Of a stretch of DNA of 64,000 nt, positions 49,043 to 62,039 are shown in pieces (within the stretch, counting starts at the first letter, position 1; every line of letters starts with the position of its first letter). The notes beneath the pieces are model-generated. The model did no database searches and was not told the DNA's origin. It saw nothing but the letters and a program-made list of their open reading frames with translations. Source of the DNA: Pycnopodia helianthoides (Eukaryota > Echinodermata > Asteroidea > Forcipulatida > Asteriidae); the NCBI GenBank assembly GCA_032158295.1, contig CM063250.1:1061501-1125500 (forward strand). The letters run 5' to 3'. The position numbers and the translations under genes are program-made.

Positions 49043-49697
49043 CTGCAACCCACATCAGTTATTACACCTCTTTGTTTAACATCATAATGATTAGAAAAGT
49101 TAGAGGATACAGAGACTCAATCCACACACTGCAATCAGTATCAATTTCGAGTCAATCTGAGGAGGAAATAGGCGTGCTAGAAACACATCCCCAGAACCAG
49201 ACGTCTGCTCTTACAAGGCCCAGTGTGTTCTGAGCAGACAAGTAATTGTAACATAATCAAGAAACTCTTTTGACAAGACTGTGTTTATCTTGAATAGGCC
49301 ACAGTTGCTGTTCTTACACACAAACTTGGCTGTACTCTTTCATATCTGAGTATACCATTAAACAAGATGATTGGTGGACAGGTATCTTATGCTTTTCCCC
49401 TTCCAGATAGAAATTGACAAGCAACTGCCTAACACCAGGACAGAAGTAGTTTGTCAAAATCACAGGGAAAGGAACAGAGCTGTTACATCTACAGTATACA
49501 TGATGAATTAATTTTGCTAAAAGATTGATAAAACACCCTAAAGTTTGCTACAGGTGGAACTCTCCAAGAATTCATTAACAATTTCTGTGCACAATTTTCA
49601 CCTGATGTTTAAGTTGTATGTCTTTGTTCAAGTTTAATGAAAATTATATCCGTTACTTTGAAGAAAGAATTAGTTTTTCAACAGAGCAGATATGTAT

Positions 49698-49982
49698 TGC
49701 TCAGCATGCTGCTCTGCATGCCGCTCTCTGTGCTGCTCTGCAAGCCATTCCACATACTGCTGTGCATGCCGCTCTGTTTGCCATTTTGCTTGATACTCTA
49801 TGTAAGACTGCATGCCACTTGGCAAGCCATTCTGCATGCCACTTGGCAAGCCATTCTGCATACCGCTCTGCGTGCCACTCTGCGTGTCGCTCTGCGTGCC
49901 GCTCTGCGTGCCGCTCTGCGTGCCGCTCTGCATGCCACTTTGCATGCCGCTCTGCATGCCGCTCTGCATGCCGCTCTGCATG
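49698..49982. repeat. 12-bp tandem array 'gctctgcatgcc'
   Basis: Imperfect units of 12 bp (four codons) in a row, degenerate on the left (ttgccattttgc, acttggcaagcc) and nearly perfect on the right. Unit length divisible by three keeps several frames open: the 168-codon plus ORF 49618-50124 (repeating SACR), two other plus frames and a minus frame (repeating SGMQ). None has a family resemblance, so I treat all as by-products. Confidence 0.93.
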
Positions 49983-51640
49983 GACTTTGAGTATGAAAAT
50001 TTTGCTAGCCGAGTACCATCAAAAACGGTGTGTAGTGTTTGAGTACTGCAACACTATGAATTACATTCTCCATTTTATTGTTGACGATATACAACAGTCA
50101 TGTGGGGACAAACTCAGCTGTTGATGCTCAATCTCTTTGAATCAAGATAAGGTACAGCACTTGTTTTGTTGGCAAAGCTTTTAACAAAAGTTTTACCTGG
50201 TGACCCTTTTTGGAATAAGAGTTTTTTTACATTTCAGCTTTTATGTTGTGTCTTCGAAAGAGAACAGCAAAAATTATGCCAAATTCTAATAAAATCTTAA
50301 GATGACAACCGTTTCAAAAAAATGCTTTTTTTTTCTCGGTGAGTTTTATGTTACTATCGTCTTACCACCAAGCAGAATTCAAAGCATATTGGAATTTTTT
50401 TTTTTACATCAGACTGAACATTTCTTTCAACCCACTTAGACTGACTAATGCTGATGTTCTACCTCCACCACACCCCCTAAGGCACTGACGACATGTTATG
50501 TTTTTACGACAACTTTCTGATAATGTTTTTACTTGCCTTACTCTTTTTGATCAAATAATAAGATATCAGCCTCTGCCGTCTGGATGGAAATAAATTAATA
50601 AATAAATTATCTGGTGAAGAATGGTGAGTATAATTGGTCTGCTCCTGCAGCTAAACAACACAGAAGGGAGTTGCTCATCTTTTAGTTTCTCCTTTTCAAG
50701 TTTTTCCGTAAGTAAGCAGAACAAGACCGGTAATCCATGTGTGTATCATGCGTTTTACGTACCGCGTAATGCGCAGTGCGCAAAAATGAAAATACACGCC
50801 AAGCAGCGCACATCATTCCATGTATTCGTATTGCATGTCATCTGTAAAAATTAAACGCATTACCTGGTGTGTCTTCTCTTTTTAAAGGACAGTGCACTAC
50901 CCATTACGCACAACGCATGATGGACACATGGCATGGATTTCTGGCCTAGAACCCGCATCTTATAAAGTCCAGTCAGGAAAATATTATCAACGGCTTTCAA
51001 ACTTAATTGACCCAGATTTCCCTACATCACGTTGACCCCCAAAACTAAACACTAAATTATTCAATTCACTCCTTCTACACAGATGTCAAATCCAACAACT
51101 GCGTGTAACCCCTACGGACTTACTCCTTCTCCAACCCATGCATTTCATTTTTTTGTTTGTCCCTTCTGCTGGTAATTGTAGCTTAGTTCTGCTTTTACCC
51201 TTTCAGGCCTCCAGTGGGACGCTATCTACAGCAGGGTCTTTTAGTTCTGTATTCTTCAGTTTTCAATCGAGAATGACCGTCACAAACACTTGATCTGTAA
51301 AAATATGCTGAATGCATCATGCAGTTTCTTTTTACAAGGCTGCTCTGATATATCAGAGGTAAATTGGTCATTTGGAACACGTAGCGAGTGGGTAGAACTT
51401 GGGAATGTGGTTCAGTGGTAAAAAAAAAAGGGGGGGTATTTATAGATTCATATACTGTGGTAGTACTTCTGAATTGTTTGTTGACTTGTTTGTAATTCAT
51501 ATTACTTGAAAACATTGTGTGTGTGTTCCAGGCTTGGTCAAAAAAGCTCTGCTGGATAAACTATTATCTATGCCAATTACATAGAGCTGCTTAATAAATG
51601 CTAGGTCCCATTTCTGGCCAATTTGACCAGATAAATTAAA

Positions 51641-51788
51641 TTTACATTTTAAACAGCTATTAATATAAATTCAAGGAAGTTGTAAGCTTTTGCTTAAGGC
51701 ATTGAACGAATAAATTTACATTTTAAACAGCTATTAATATAGATTTAAGAAAGTTGTAAGCTTTCGCTCAAGGCATTGCACAAACAAA
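51641..51788. repeat. 74-bp direct duplication
   Basis: 'tttacattttaaacagctat' followed by 'taatata.att.aa.gaagtt', 'gtaagctttYgct.aaggcat' occurs twice, 74 bp apart. Confidence 0.85.
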
Positions 51789-52023
51789 TCTGCCCATGAT
51801 AAAAAAAAGGAGTCAATTAAAAACTACGAATGAATTATTGTTGGGGTCCCTACATTATCTCTTGTCCGTCACCAATTTTGCATGTTACATGTATTTTGTG
51901 CATTGTTCGAGGCATATGCAAAAGTTTTCAGTTTTGAACCAGCATCATCTGTCAAAAAGAAATTCAGAGAACAAATTAGTTTTTAAAGATTTCTTTTTTG
52001 GGGGTCAAAATCTGGCCATCAAC

Positions 52024-52070
52024 TTTAAAGGCAAGGTATTCCTTTAGTTTTTTTTTATTTTTGTTCAATT
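52024..52070. mobile_element. Terminal fragment of the 'taaaggc' MITE family
   Basis: 'tttaaaggcaaggtattcct' then 'ttagtttt' matches the ends of the elements at 21525 and 52410; the rest is replaced by other sequence. Confidence 0.5.
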
Positions 52071-52178
52071 GTTTTAATGCTATATAAATGTAGATTAATG
52101 TATAATAAAACTAACCTGTGAACATTTCATGATGGCAAGAAGCAAAAGGAGAGTTGTTATTATATATAAATAATTATT

Positions 52179-52202
52179 AAAAAAAAAAAAAAAAAAAAAA
52201 AA
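52179..52202. repeat. Poly-A run
   Basis: About 24 consecutive A following TA-rich sequence. Confidence 0.95.
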
Positions 52203-52409
52203 TTTTGTTTGGTTGACTGTCTGTCTGCGTTTGTTCCCGCTGGTCTTGTTTATAGACAACAAAATTGTCCAACAACAAACTGTCTCTACATCACTTTGTT
52301 GATATAGGGTCTAGTTTTGCTCATTTTGTAAAAAAACGTACTGGAATGTGACTGCTACAGCCAAAAATGTATTTTCTGTCAAATTAGGGTTGAAGAGTAT
52401 GTTTTTTCA

Positions 52410-52787
52410 TTAAAGGCAAAGTATATCTTAGGTTTTTGGAACAGTTTAATCCAATTCAAATGTAGATATGTACAATAAAACTAACCAGTCAAAACTATAT
52501 TTCAAAAGGTGGTAGCGTTTTTGAGATATCGCCAAAAAACTTGAGCCATTATGACAACACAGGAAGAATAATCACCATCACCAACTGGAATACACAATCT
52601 GAAAAACGTTTCATGCATGAAACTTTTCTCATACTGAATTTGTTTTAAATCCCATTCTCTAAAACCACTTTCCTTAGAAAGGAATTGTTTCTCAAAATGT
52701 CATTATCAACAGCTGCAGTGCTTCTTACCAAGTAAGTTTTATGGTCATTAAGTTTTGAAATAATTACTAAGGCATACCTCCTTTTAA
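52410..52787. mobile_element. MITE-like element, inverted copy of the 21525 family
   Basis: Left end ttaaaggcaaagtatatctt-aggttttt; right end aattactaaggcatacctcc-ttttaa. The interior is in reverse order to 21525 ('gaaaaacgtttcatgcatga', 'ttatcaacagctgcagtgct'), so this copy is inverted. Confidence 0.75.
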
Positions 52788-52987
52788 GCACAAAAAGTAG
52801 CTGAGAACAAAACAATCTTGCTTACCGAAATAGGGATTTAGGCCAAAACACCATACCACATTCACCGTCTTTGATTGGTTTCTTGCTGAGCAAAAAATGG
52901 TGAAGCAAAATTTTCTACTTAAACAGCTCTTTGAATTGACCAGGTGTTTTTTTAGGGCTGCTTGCCTTAAACCAAAGTTTACAAGAA

Positions 52988-53010
52988 ATATAATAATAAT
53001 AATAATAATA
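52988..53010. repeat. (AAT)n microsatellite
   Basis: Seven or so AAT/TAA triplets. Confidence 0.9.
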
Positions 53011-54616
53011 TTTGTTTATATAATCAGAGAGTTTAACAGAGGAGACATAATGGAATCCTGTCAAAACATGACAGACATTCCACTTTAATTGCACTGTGAT
53101 TTTCAGCATTTGCCAGAGTTAAAAATAGCTCATTTCAGAAAGTGAAGGCCTTCTTTTCAGGACATTTGTTTTTAACCTTGGCTCCTCTGACAGGAGCAGG
53201 CTTGTATGATGTGTAAAGGAAGCCTCCCCCCTAAAAAAAATAAATAAATAAATAAAATAAAACAAATAATCTTAAAAGAAAATCCCTCGTAGGTTCATAA
53301 ATCAGATTTTGCATTTTTGTTTTGCAACAAAATGTTTCATTATGGCCAAACCAAAGTGACACCTCCATAAAAAAAAAATGTGTGCGAAAAATAAATAAAT
53401 AAATACGGCATCTATGGATGATGAGTTAAGAGGTCTAGTGACAGGTCCAGATGATGAAGCTGATAATGGCAGAGACTGTCTAATATAAATCTGTCTTGAG
53501 TTGTGGCATACCTGACACTTTCTCATTTCATACTGAATAAAAAGTACATGATTTGCTTCAGGGTGGTGGTGGGGGGGGGGGGGGTCGGTGGGGTCTTACC
53601 CAGTACCCAACTTTGATATGGTAACAAGATGGACCTTAGGTGTGGCCCCAGTAACACTTGTAGGTGATAAGGGTCCCTACTGCAAAGGTTAGCCTAAGGA
53701 CGTTTACCATTTTGTGTTTCCTCCATTAAAATCATCGACATCCAAAATAAGGCTTTGGGGTTAAACAGTCTGACCTCTTTTTTTTCAAAATTGGAAAATC
53801 AGTATTTATTACTGTTAATGCAGACAGGGAACAAGACTGAGATGGCCACAACGTGATAAGGGTCTATAAGCAGGCTAATACGCAGGAGTATCCGGCCAGG
53901 ATGAAATTAAATCGGCCTTCGTAAAAAGAGCGCTACAAACTGAATAAACTTTGGCTGTGTGCGAGCCATTGGCTAGAGCAGCAGAGACAGACAAGGTATT
54001 CATCACTTAAGGAAGAAGCCTCAAATCACAAAGAGCATTACAATGTCACCGATTGTATCATACAAAGCATCCAGAACAAAACAAAAAATCACATTTACCA
54101 AATTACAGTCTTTGGACCTTGCAATATGCTGCGACTGGAATGTGGCTGTCTAGAATCTGTATTTGATTTGCGTACAGTTTGAATCATACATGGTATTGCA
54201 CTGGAGATTTGTAATTTATTTATGTTGTCTCGGGAACATTTAGGTAAATTGAACCTTATGCTTACTGCATAAATAATATTACTCTATTATTGACGGCCTC
54301 CTATGACTGGGCAAATTCTAATGTTTTTCTGGGTGAATAAGAATGGAACTGAAAACAATTTTAATATCACTGCCCCTTTATTTTTTCCACATCACTGTGA
54401 TTGAAAATCTGGTACGGTTAAAAAATAACATCTTTTTGAGACAAATGCATGTACTGTCAATAACCCTTATTTGTAGGTAGATTTTAAACAAAACATTCAT
54501 GTACAATATGTTTTTTTAAGAACTCTGCAGGAGTGCAAGATTTTATAATGCTTAGCAAATATGTGCACTGAGACTACAGTACATATGACTTGACTGACTC
54601 CAGAGCTAACTATGCA

Positions 54617-54890
54617 TACAAATTTGCTTACCAGGTGCAAAACAAATTTACTTCCCAGCATGCTGTGTGTACTTTTTGTGACTAGATTTGTTATGCCAAA
54701 TTTTTCAGCTAAGCAGAAAAATATTGCTGAATAAATTTACTTACCAAGCATTTTAAAGCAGGGCACAATTCACTAAAAAGGCATGCAGAAGACACTGCAT
54801 TTTGAGCAATAACCTATGTCTGCTTAGCGAAAATGTTTCAATGCTTAGTAAATGTTTGAGCTGAACAGCTTTATAAAAACCGAACCCCGA
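54617..54890. mobile_element. Diverged foldback element, 'gctgaacagctttataaaa' family
   Basis: Right end 'gagctgaacagctttataaa' and internal 'ctaagcagaaaaatattgct', 'ctgcttagcgaaaatgtttc' are the vocabulary of 26101 and 39521. The left end is not clearly visible. Confidence 0.45.
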
Positions 54891-57800
54891 TCACGAAACA
54901 AAAAAGTTAATCTAACATGTCTAAAGCAATTATTTGGAACTGGATCCAAGCTTTTTCCGTTTTTCTTTTCTTGCTGGAGTGAGATAAATGGGAGAGAGTA
55001 GATCTGGCATTATATTGGGGAACTCCAGACATGATAAACAACACTTACAGCTGATGAGACGTCTGTTCAGTCTGGCACCTTAATCAATCAAGGTTTTATT
55101 AATTGGTTTACAACCGAGGGACAAGGATTCTAGGTGAAAAACAATATCCATGTCTGCTCATAGTACTAGCAGTGGATTGAAATCACTTCAAAATACTAAT
55201 CTTTCAACTGGAGACTACAAGACATGTTTGGTAATCATCTAGGTGGAGAAATTGATCATTTTGATCGTGAAGGTTTACTCTTTATGAAGTTGATACTAAT
55301 GTCTTGTGAAATACTTTCATTTCAAATGTCGTTTGAGTGAAATTGTCCTTCAAATCTTAGTTCTTTTTCCCAGTTTAAAATCCTACATCCAATATAAGCA
55401 AAATACAATTTATAACATAGAGTTGTTTTTTAGTTTTTGGTTGTTTTTTGTCCTCTCTCAGAACTATGACCATCTCATTTGATGAAATAAACAGACTGAT
55501 TGTGCGATGTTTCTTGAAAGTTATAGAACACGACGATTCACAATACAGTGGGTCCTCTACAGTTTGCCCAGTGCATCATGGGAAAAGGTTGACAAGTTTT
55601 AGTCGTCTTGCTGCGTCAGCCACATGACCCTGATTGTTAAGGTTCAGTGTGGTCTGCAAAGCAGCAAGGTTGTACTTTTCTGTGTGTACGTCATAAGATG
55701 GTACTTTTTGTGAGTGTTTTTCACATTCAGCCATGTAAAGCTCCAAAACTGACTGTGCACAAAGCTGAGTTTTGAGTGGGATTGTTCAAGTCGACCGCTT
55801 TTAGGGAAAATGGCCTCTCCGCGGTAGACTGCGCACTGTTTTGTGAATTGCCGCTATTCAAATTAAAATTCTCATCCAAAAAAAAAGTGACGCATCAACA
55901 ATGCACTCTTTCACACCCACCAGTTTTAAACAATTATAGAGAAGAAAAACTCAAAATTCCATCGCCAAAATGTTCATGTTTACACAATAACAGCATATAA
56001 CTCTTTCCTACGGTTTTATTAAATTACAACTCACAATTATAACTTCAAGGTTAGTTAACAAACTAACTATGCATTTCAAAATGTGTCAATATGCAGATAT
56101 GGGTTGCATTATAAACAAATTAAAAAACCTGTTTATATGCAGATGCCTGAGGCAGCCAAATCCTCCAAACCGATAAAATAAAATAAAAACTATCCGACAT
56201 GCAATGAAGTTAACACAGTTTTGAAGAATAACTGCCAGTCCAATATCCAGTTCCAATAAATGAAACTTAATTTTGAGTCGTACCGTCCAGTCCATCAACG
56301 ATTGTTGAAAATACAGAAAGAGAGAGAGATAAAAATGTAGAGGAAAGCAAGTATTATAATTCCAGTGCCTGTTCTAACTTGAGGCAACCCACCACATGAT
56401 TTCCCCTTGAGTCGACCATCTTGATTTTTTTCCTCCAACATTTTTTTGAACATCATCGCAACAAATTACTACCACAAAGAAAATAAACCTTTTCAAAAAG
56501 GGCTGATTTTGCCTGAAGAAATAGGCCTTTTCCTTCATTTCAATGCACTAATATTTTAACCGATTTATTTGTTCGCTCAATTCATCATTTACATATACAT
56601 GTCCGCGAAAAAAACTAGGATATCCAATTAAATAATTGGGCGACCAACAGACACCAAGACACCCCCCTCTGGCTAACACTATGGATCAGCACAACCCCCC
56701 AGGAACAGACTAAACAAGCTCTCCTTTAAAATGCAGCATGGGGGAGTCAAACAGAATTAGTATGCACTGTCTGTGGAGACTTTCTAAAAATCACGTTCAT
56801 ATGACCACAGGTCCTTGTTGAGCCCATAGGCTTAGGGGTTAACAGTGCTCCATACTCGACATCATAAATAACCCCCAAATTAATTCTTCTTCACAGGCCA
56901 TCTCTTGGCATCAGAGCGAAACAGTCTCATTTCAGACACCTCCTTTCAGCGATTAGTTTTGGTAAATGGGAACAGGGTGAAGTCTTTCCCGAATTATACT
57001 GAAATCTAACTTTAAAAACATGACTTTGAGGAACAAAAAATCACGTTTGCAACTTGAAAGTTGTTTTTGTTGTCGCAAATGTGAGCTACAATCACATCAT
57101 TAAGCCAGTTTGATAAAAATCATCTAATAATCATCTAAGAATAGGAAGAGTGTAGGGTTGGAGGCTTTGGATGAGAGGAGCTAGACATTACTAAGTGGAA
57201 CACCACGTCTTAATCTGCTCTTGAAAGAAGAGTTGGCTCAGAAATAAAGACGTTTGGTCTTTCTCAACGTTCCACTAATGCGCTCTAACAGTTGAAGACT
57301 GAAAATGAAATCCATGTCTGAGTGAATTATCCAGGAACTTGCTTCGACCGGAGTGGGGGGGGGGGAAAGACCGGGGTAGGGGGGGAAATTATCCGGCAGT
57401 AGGCAAGTCTCAGTGAGGTTGGTGACCCTGGCGTTGTTCACAATTTCATGCCCCAAAATAGTGTGAAGATTATCAGATGGGAAAATTGATTGCCAGATTT
57501 GAGATTAAACAGAATGTTGTTACTAGCAAAAGAAGTAGAGAGGTGTGGAAGTGACTTTTTATTTCATTTTATTTATTTGTTTATTTCATTATCATTATCA
57601 TTTCTGTTATTAGGGTTTTATTATTAACTTTCTTAATGGCCCTGTTCCCGTAGGTTTTGTACAAAGATTTGTTATCAGATAATTTAAACCAAGACAATGT
57701 CCTATCAGTATACCATATCAAAGCTAAGGTTATGTAGTTGTTTTAAACATAAATAGCTGAACATCATTAACTAATTGACTTAGTTATAATGACATGAATA

Positions 57801-58398
57801 TTTAATTAGCCAATCTAGAGTCCACCATATCTCAAAAGTATACGTCCGATCATCATCCTTTTTTCTGTGTACATTACATCATTTATTGCTCATTTTGTTT
57901 GTGTGTACATAACACATGGCTCTAAAAGTGTAATTATTATGTCGTGTATTTATCAGGTTGGTAAAAAAAAATAACTTTTCAAAATTTCGTTCAATTTTTG
58001 TTTTTCTTTAAGACACAAATAATTTTGAAAACATAAATGCTTTTACCAAGAGTTATTCTAGGCCATTAAAAGTAAACAGAGTACAATGTTTTTCCACGAT
58101 AATTAACGATTACTTTGGCAAAATCTGATACCATTGCTAGAAAACTGTATTATTTTAGGAGTTTGATAATTTCAGTTTGTACAAGATTCACATTGAAATC
58201 CCCTTTTTTAAGGGGGGGGGGGGTCGGGATGGGGGTAGAGAGCATTGTTTAACATGTTGGAAGATTTCAATTCCTAGCGAGATTCACCTTGCCTTTATCC
58301 AATGGCAACTTATCAATTTTTCTTTATTATCCTGCCCCCAAAGCAGCAATGCACTGTTTAAAATTTTATAAGTGGACTGTCACTTGGGGGGATCACAG

Positions 58399-58760
58399 TT
58401 TAAAGGCCTTGTACACTATTGGTAAGATCGAAAAACACAAATGTTCACAGATTCACACATAACTTACATGATTTAAAGTAAGCAATGGTAGAAAGGGTTC
58501 CTTAAAATATTCCTGCCTAAAATGCTATCGTTTCTGAGAAATGAGTAAAACAATAGTTTTTATCACGTGATAAAAACGCGATGTTTGAAAAAACAGAAAA
58601 CACATAAGGTCTCTTTTCACTAATTTCTCGTGACCTCGATGACCAATTGAGCTCAAACTTTCACAGGTTTGTTTGTTCATGCATATGTTGAATCACACAA
58701 AACATGAACACTGTCTGGGACTATTTTATCAGCTCTACCAATCCTGTATAATACCTTTAA
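58399..58760. mobile_element. MITE-like repeat 'tttaaaggccttgtacact'
   Basis: Starts tttaaaggccttgtacacta and ends atacctttaa. The interior has 'ttatcacgtgataaaaacgc' (palindromic) and 'ttgagctcaaactttcacag', a block also found at about 12190-12215. Another left-end fragment lies at 59808-59830. Confidence 0.55.
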
Positions 58761-60413
58761 GCCCTACAACCAAGAGTTGACCCCTCTGTGTAGTGATCAA
58801 TAATAAACCAGATATTAAGCGATTTGTCATCCCACCAACACTTCCACTCATTGTAACACTTCCAGAGAAATTAAAGATTCACATTCTAATTGAAAATGAA
58901 ATCCATGTCTGAGTGAATTAGCAAGGAACTTCTCCGAACGGGGCGGAGACAAATTACACGGCAGTGGGCATTTCTCTTGAGGTCGGTGACCCCGGCAGCA
59001 GTAAAAATTTCATGACAACAGTGTGAAGATCATACGATAGGGAGGGAAATGGAAGGCGAGAATCGGCATACAGGACGGTTGATAAATCACTGGTCTGTGC
59101 TTTAATTGGTGGCTGGAAAGGATTGCATTTAATTCCAGGTGATGACGTCTTCTTGATAGGTATAAGATTGTGTTTTTATAGATGGTGGGTGTTCATAATT
59201 GTCATATGGTCATTTCAACATCCCCCCCCCAAGAAACAAAACTTGACAAAGTTTCTCCCGTCTGTGAATCATTTGATCAAGAGCTCAAAATTCAGATGGA
59301 ATTGATGCGACTTAAGTACAGCAGAGTTTGAGTTGTGCTTATATTTCCTCTAACAATCGTACTTTACTACCTTACTGAGATCATGCACGGATCATGAAAC
59401 CAATTTAAGCAAACTCAATTGGCATGTGTCGTGCATCGTCAAGTTCAATGTTTTACAACAAATTTTTCGTCAAGCTCTGCCACATTTGGACTCATCTGAA
59501 ACAAACACTAATACCCCTAATGAGCATCACATGACACCCCTCAAGTGAGCGCCAAAAAAAAGTCCTCTTAAGAGGGCATTAGCTTCCCGCCATCTCAGAG
59601 GCTTCCCTCAGTTGGATAATTGTAACCAGATTAGCATCTCAAGTCTGTGGAAAATTACTCTGACTTAAAAGCATGGTGTGAGCCTAAGTGAATTAAAAAA
59701 CAGTAAGAGCATTACGTCAACATAGCACATTCACATCAGGCGCATTCATGGGCTGTTTGAAGTGGGAAAAAGGGTGGGTGGGGTAATATTTAGAGTTTAC
59801 TTGTGTTTAAAGGCCTTGTAAAATCACGCAACTGTGGCAAGGCATCTATTTGCAACCAACTCCAATTCATTCAAAAAAGGAACAATTTTTAAGAACAAGG
59901 GACACATCTTTAAACCAATCTGAGACAAACACACACATATGAATGCTTAATGACCATCACAAGACTTTCCTCCAGTAAGCAAAAATGACCTCTTGAAAAT
60001 GTCCGACCATTTTTTAGTGTCTAACCATGGTCTAACTATCCCCCTAAAAATTATGTAAAAATTGAACTGTGATTGGCCTTTCTTTGAAGTTGGCCTTGAA
60101 CTGGCCGGCTATAAATTGCCTGATTTGACATGACCTGTGACTCTCAAATGCACTTTATCGTGCGAGGCCATGAGTACCCTAAAACCAATCTACTGTGATG
60201 TGAGAGCTAATAAAAAACCAACAGTATGTTAATTAAGCATTTTATTGAAAATCCAAAGCCTCTCCGATCGGTCCACTTTGTATGATAAAAAAAAAATTTC
60301 ATTAAAATAGTAATGATCTCCTCATATTTTATTTATTTTTTCAGAGGGCCATTTTGGAAGATGACAGAGGCTAGTTGAGAAGGAATTTTCCAACTGGGGA
60401 AGATACATTATAC

Positions 60414-60545
60414 AAACCTCATTCACACCAAATGAAAAATCCAGGGAAAGTCTCAGGAACGTTTAGTTAACCTAATCACACTTGCATTGCTAAACCCTGG
60501 TAAACTCCCAGGTTGGAAGCAGAGTTCAGCAGGATTTGGGGGTTA
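60414..60545. repeat. Diverged 'ttcacacc...ccaggttgg' repeat
   Basis: 'cattcacaccaaatgaaaaa', 'tcacacttgcattgctaaac' and 'ggtaaactcccaggttggaa' resemble blocks at 22625-22812 and 62470-62610. Confidence 0.4.
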
Positions 60546-60895
60546 AGTTGAAGCACATGTACAACATTGGTCATTTTCAAAGACTAGTATCTGCACTTTA
60601 TGTGACCCAACATACACACGAATAACAAACCTTTGAAGTGTTAAGCTCAATCGGTCTTCAGAGTCATGAGAAAACCCCATTATATGTTTTCAATGTTTTC
60701 AAACATCGGGTTCTGGACACGCCTGATAATGACTAATTGTTTTACTTATTTCCTAAAAACTATAGCATTCCAAGCAAAACTACTTCGAGGGAAGTTTTTC
60801 CACCATGACCATCTTTATACCATGTAAGAAACAAAAAAATAAATAAAATATGCGTTTCGTTTTCGCTGCCTTCATCACTGTATTTTTATGTGTAA

Positions 60896-61345
60896 AACAA
60901 TTTAGTTTAAATAATAAACCACAAGGGAAACTGACTTGGTATATTTTTTAAATGATTTCGGGTTGAACAAAGAAAAATTGACTAGAGCGGGATTTGAACC
61001 AAGGACCTCCGGTTTAACGTGCCGGCGCTCTACCAACTGAGCTATCTAGCCCTATGTTGGCGGTCTCCCTATTTTGTCAATATCTTTGTTCGGGAGTGCC
61101 TGTCAGAAGCCATTCAACCGCAAACTGCCGTGTAGCCAGGGATCACACCCAGGTAACGATACAACCTGGGAAGCGGCAGACAGGGGATCACCTTAAGGGG
61201 ATGCGACTTTTTATATCAGATATCAAATAATAAACCACAAGGGAAACTGACTTGGTATATTTTTTAAATGATTTCGGGTTGAACAAAGAAAAATTGACTA
61301 GAGCGGGATTTGAACCAACGACCTCCGGTTTAACAATTTAGTTTA
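60896..61345 (-). mobile_element. Dimeric tRNA-like retroposon with 14-bp target-site duplication
   Basis: aacaatttagttta occurs at 60896-60909 and again at 61332-61345, the expected direct target-site duplication. Between them, on the minus strand: a 3' half of the tRNA-like module (from the anticodon region: gttaaaccggaggtcgttgg, ttcaaatcccgctctagtc), the tail (aaatataccaagtcagtttc, ccttgtggtttatta), the leader (cgcatccccttaaggtgatc, gggtgtgatccctggctaca), a complete tRNA-like core (gctagatagctcagttggta, gagcgccggcacgttaaacc) and a second tail. The anticodon-arm loop reads acgttaa, with gtt in the anticodon place. So one insertion carried a 5'-truncated unit plus a full unit in tandem. Confidence 0.75.
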
Positions 61346-62039
61346 GTTAAAAATTGCCGAACAACTACTATTCAATGGCTTGATACTTTTTATCTCCGGC
61401 GAGTACAGTCTGTCAGAAGGCTGAAATTAACTTGTTTGTGGTTTCAATTTGCCGACAAGCTTTCGGATGGTCGGCTCTATTGTGGGCGCGCGTGATTGGC
61501 ACGTGCTCAGCGATCTAAGCAGGGGACAGGAAATGGGATCTTTAAAAAAGTAAAGTGTAACCTTTTTTTCATTGTGTGGAGGGGTGTCCCATATCTCCTA
61601 AACTCATTGATCAGTCGCATTTCTATGTTCAACGTTTGCGTGAGCCTCGACTTTATATTTCGTCCCGTAACTTACTCCAGTGTTCTCTTTTATGTATAGT
61701 GTTTTAAATTGTTTCCAACTCATAACCGCTTTACAAAATTAAATTAACATGAATCCAAAAATCGAAATGCCGCGCAAGTCAATCAGCCCGGTTTAGAGTA
61801 GTTTCGAAAAGATCAATGAAGACAGTGTGAGATGTAAAATCTGCACTGAATTAAATAAGGCATCAATGTTAATGCATTTGGTGAAGTTATTGGATTTTTT
61901 TTATAGGCCAGAATGATAACTCTTTAATTTCAAATGAATTGTTGGGGAAATTTCCGGGCCTATTCTACCCTCGAGCGTGACTTGTCGCTGTTCCAAACAT
62001 CATGTTTTGTATGAAAGAACTTGTGTAAAAAAAAAAAAC

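Noticed and set aside
49618..50124. 168-codon plus-strand ORF with SACR repeats
   Set aside because: The repetitive part comes from the 12-bp array, open in several frames; the non-repeat ends show no family resemblance.
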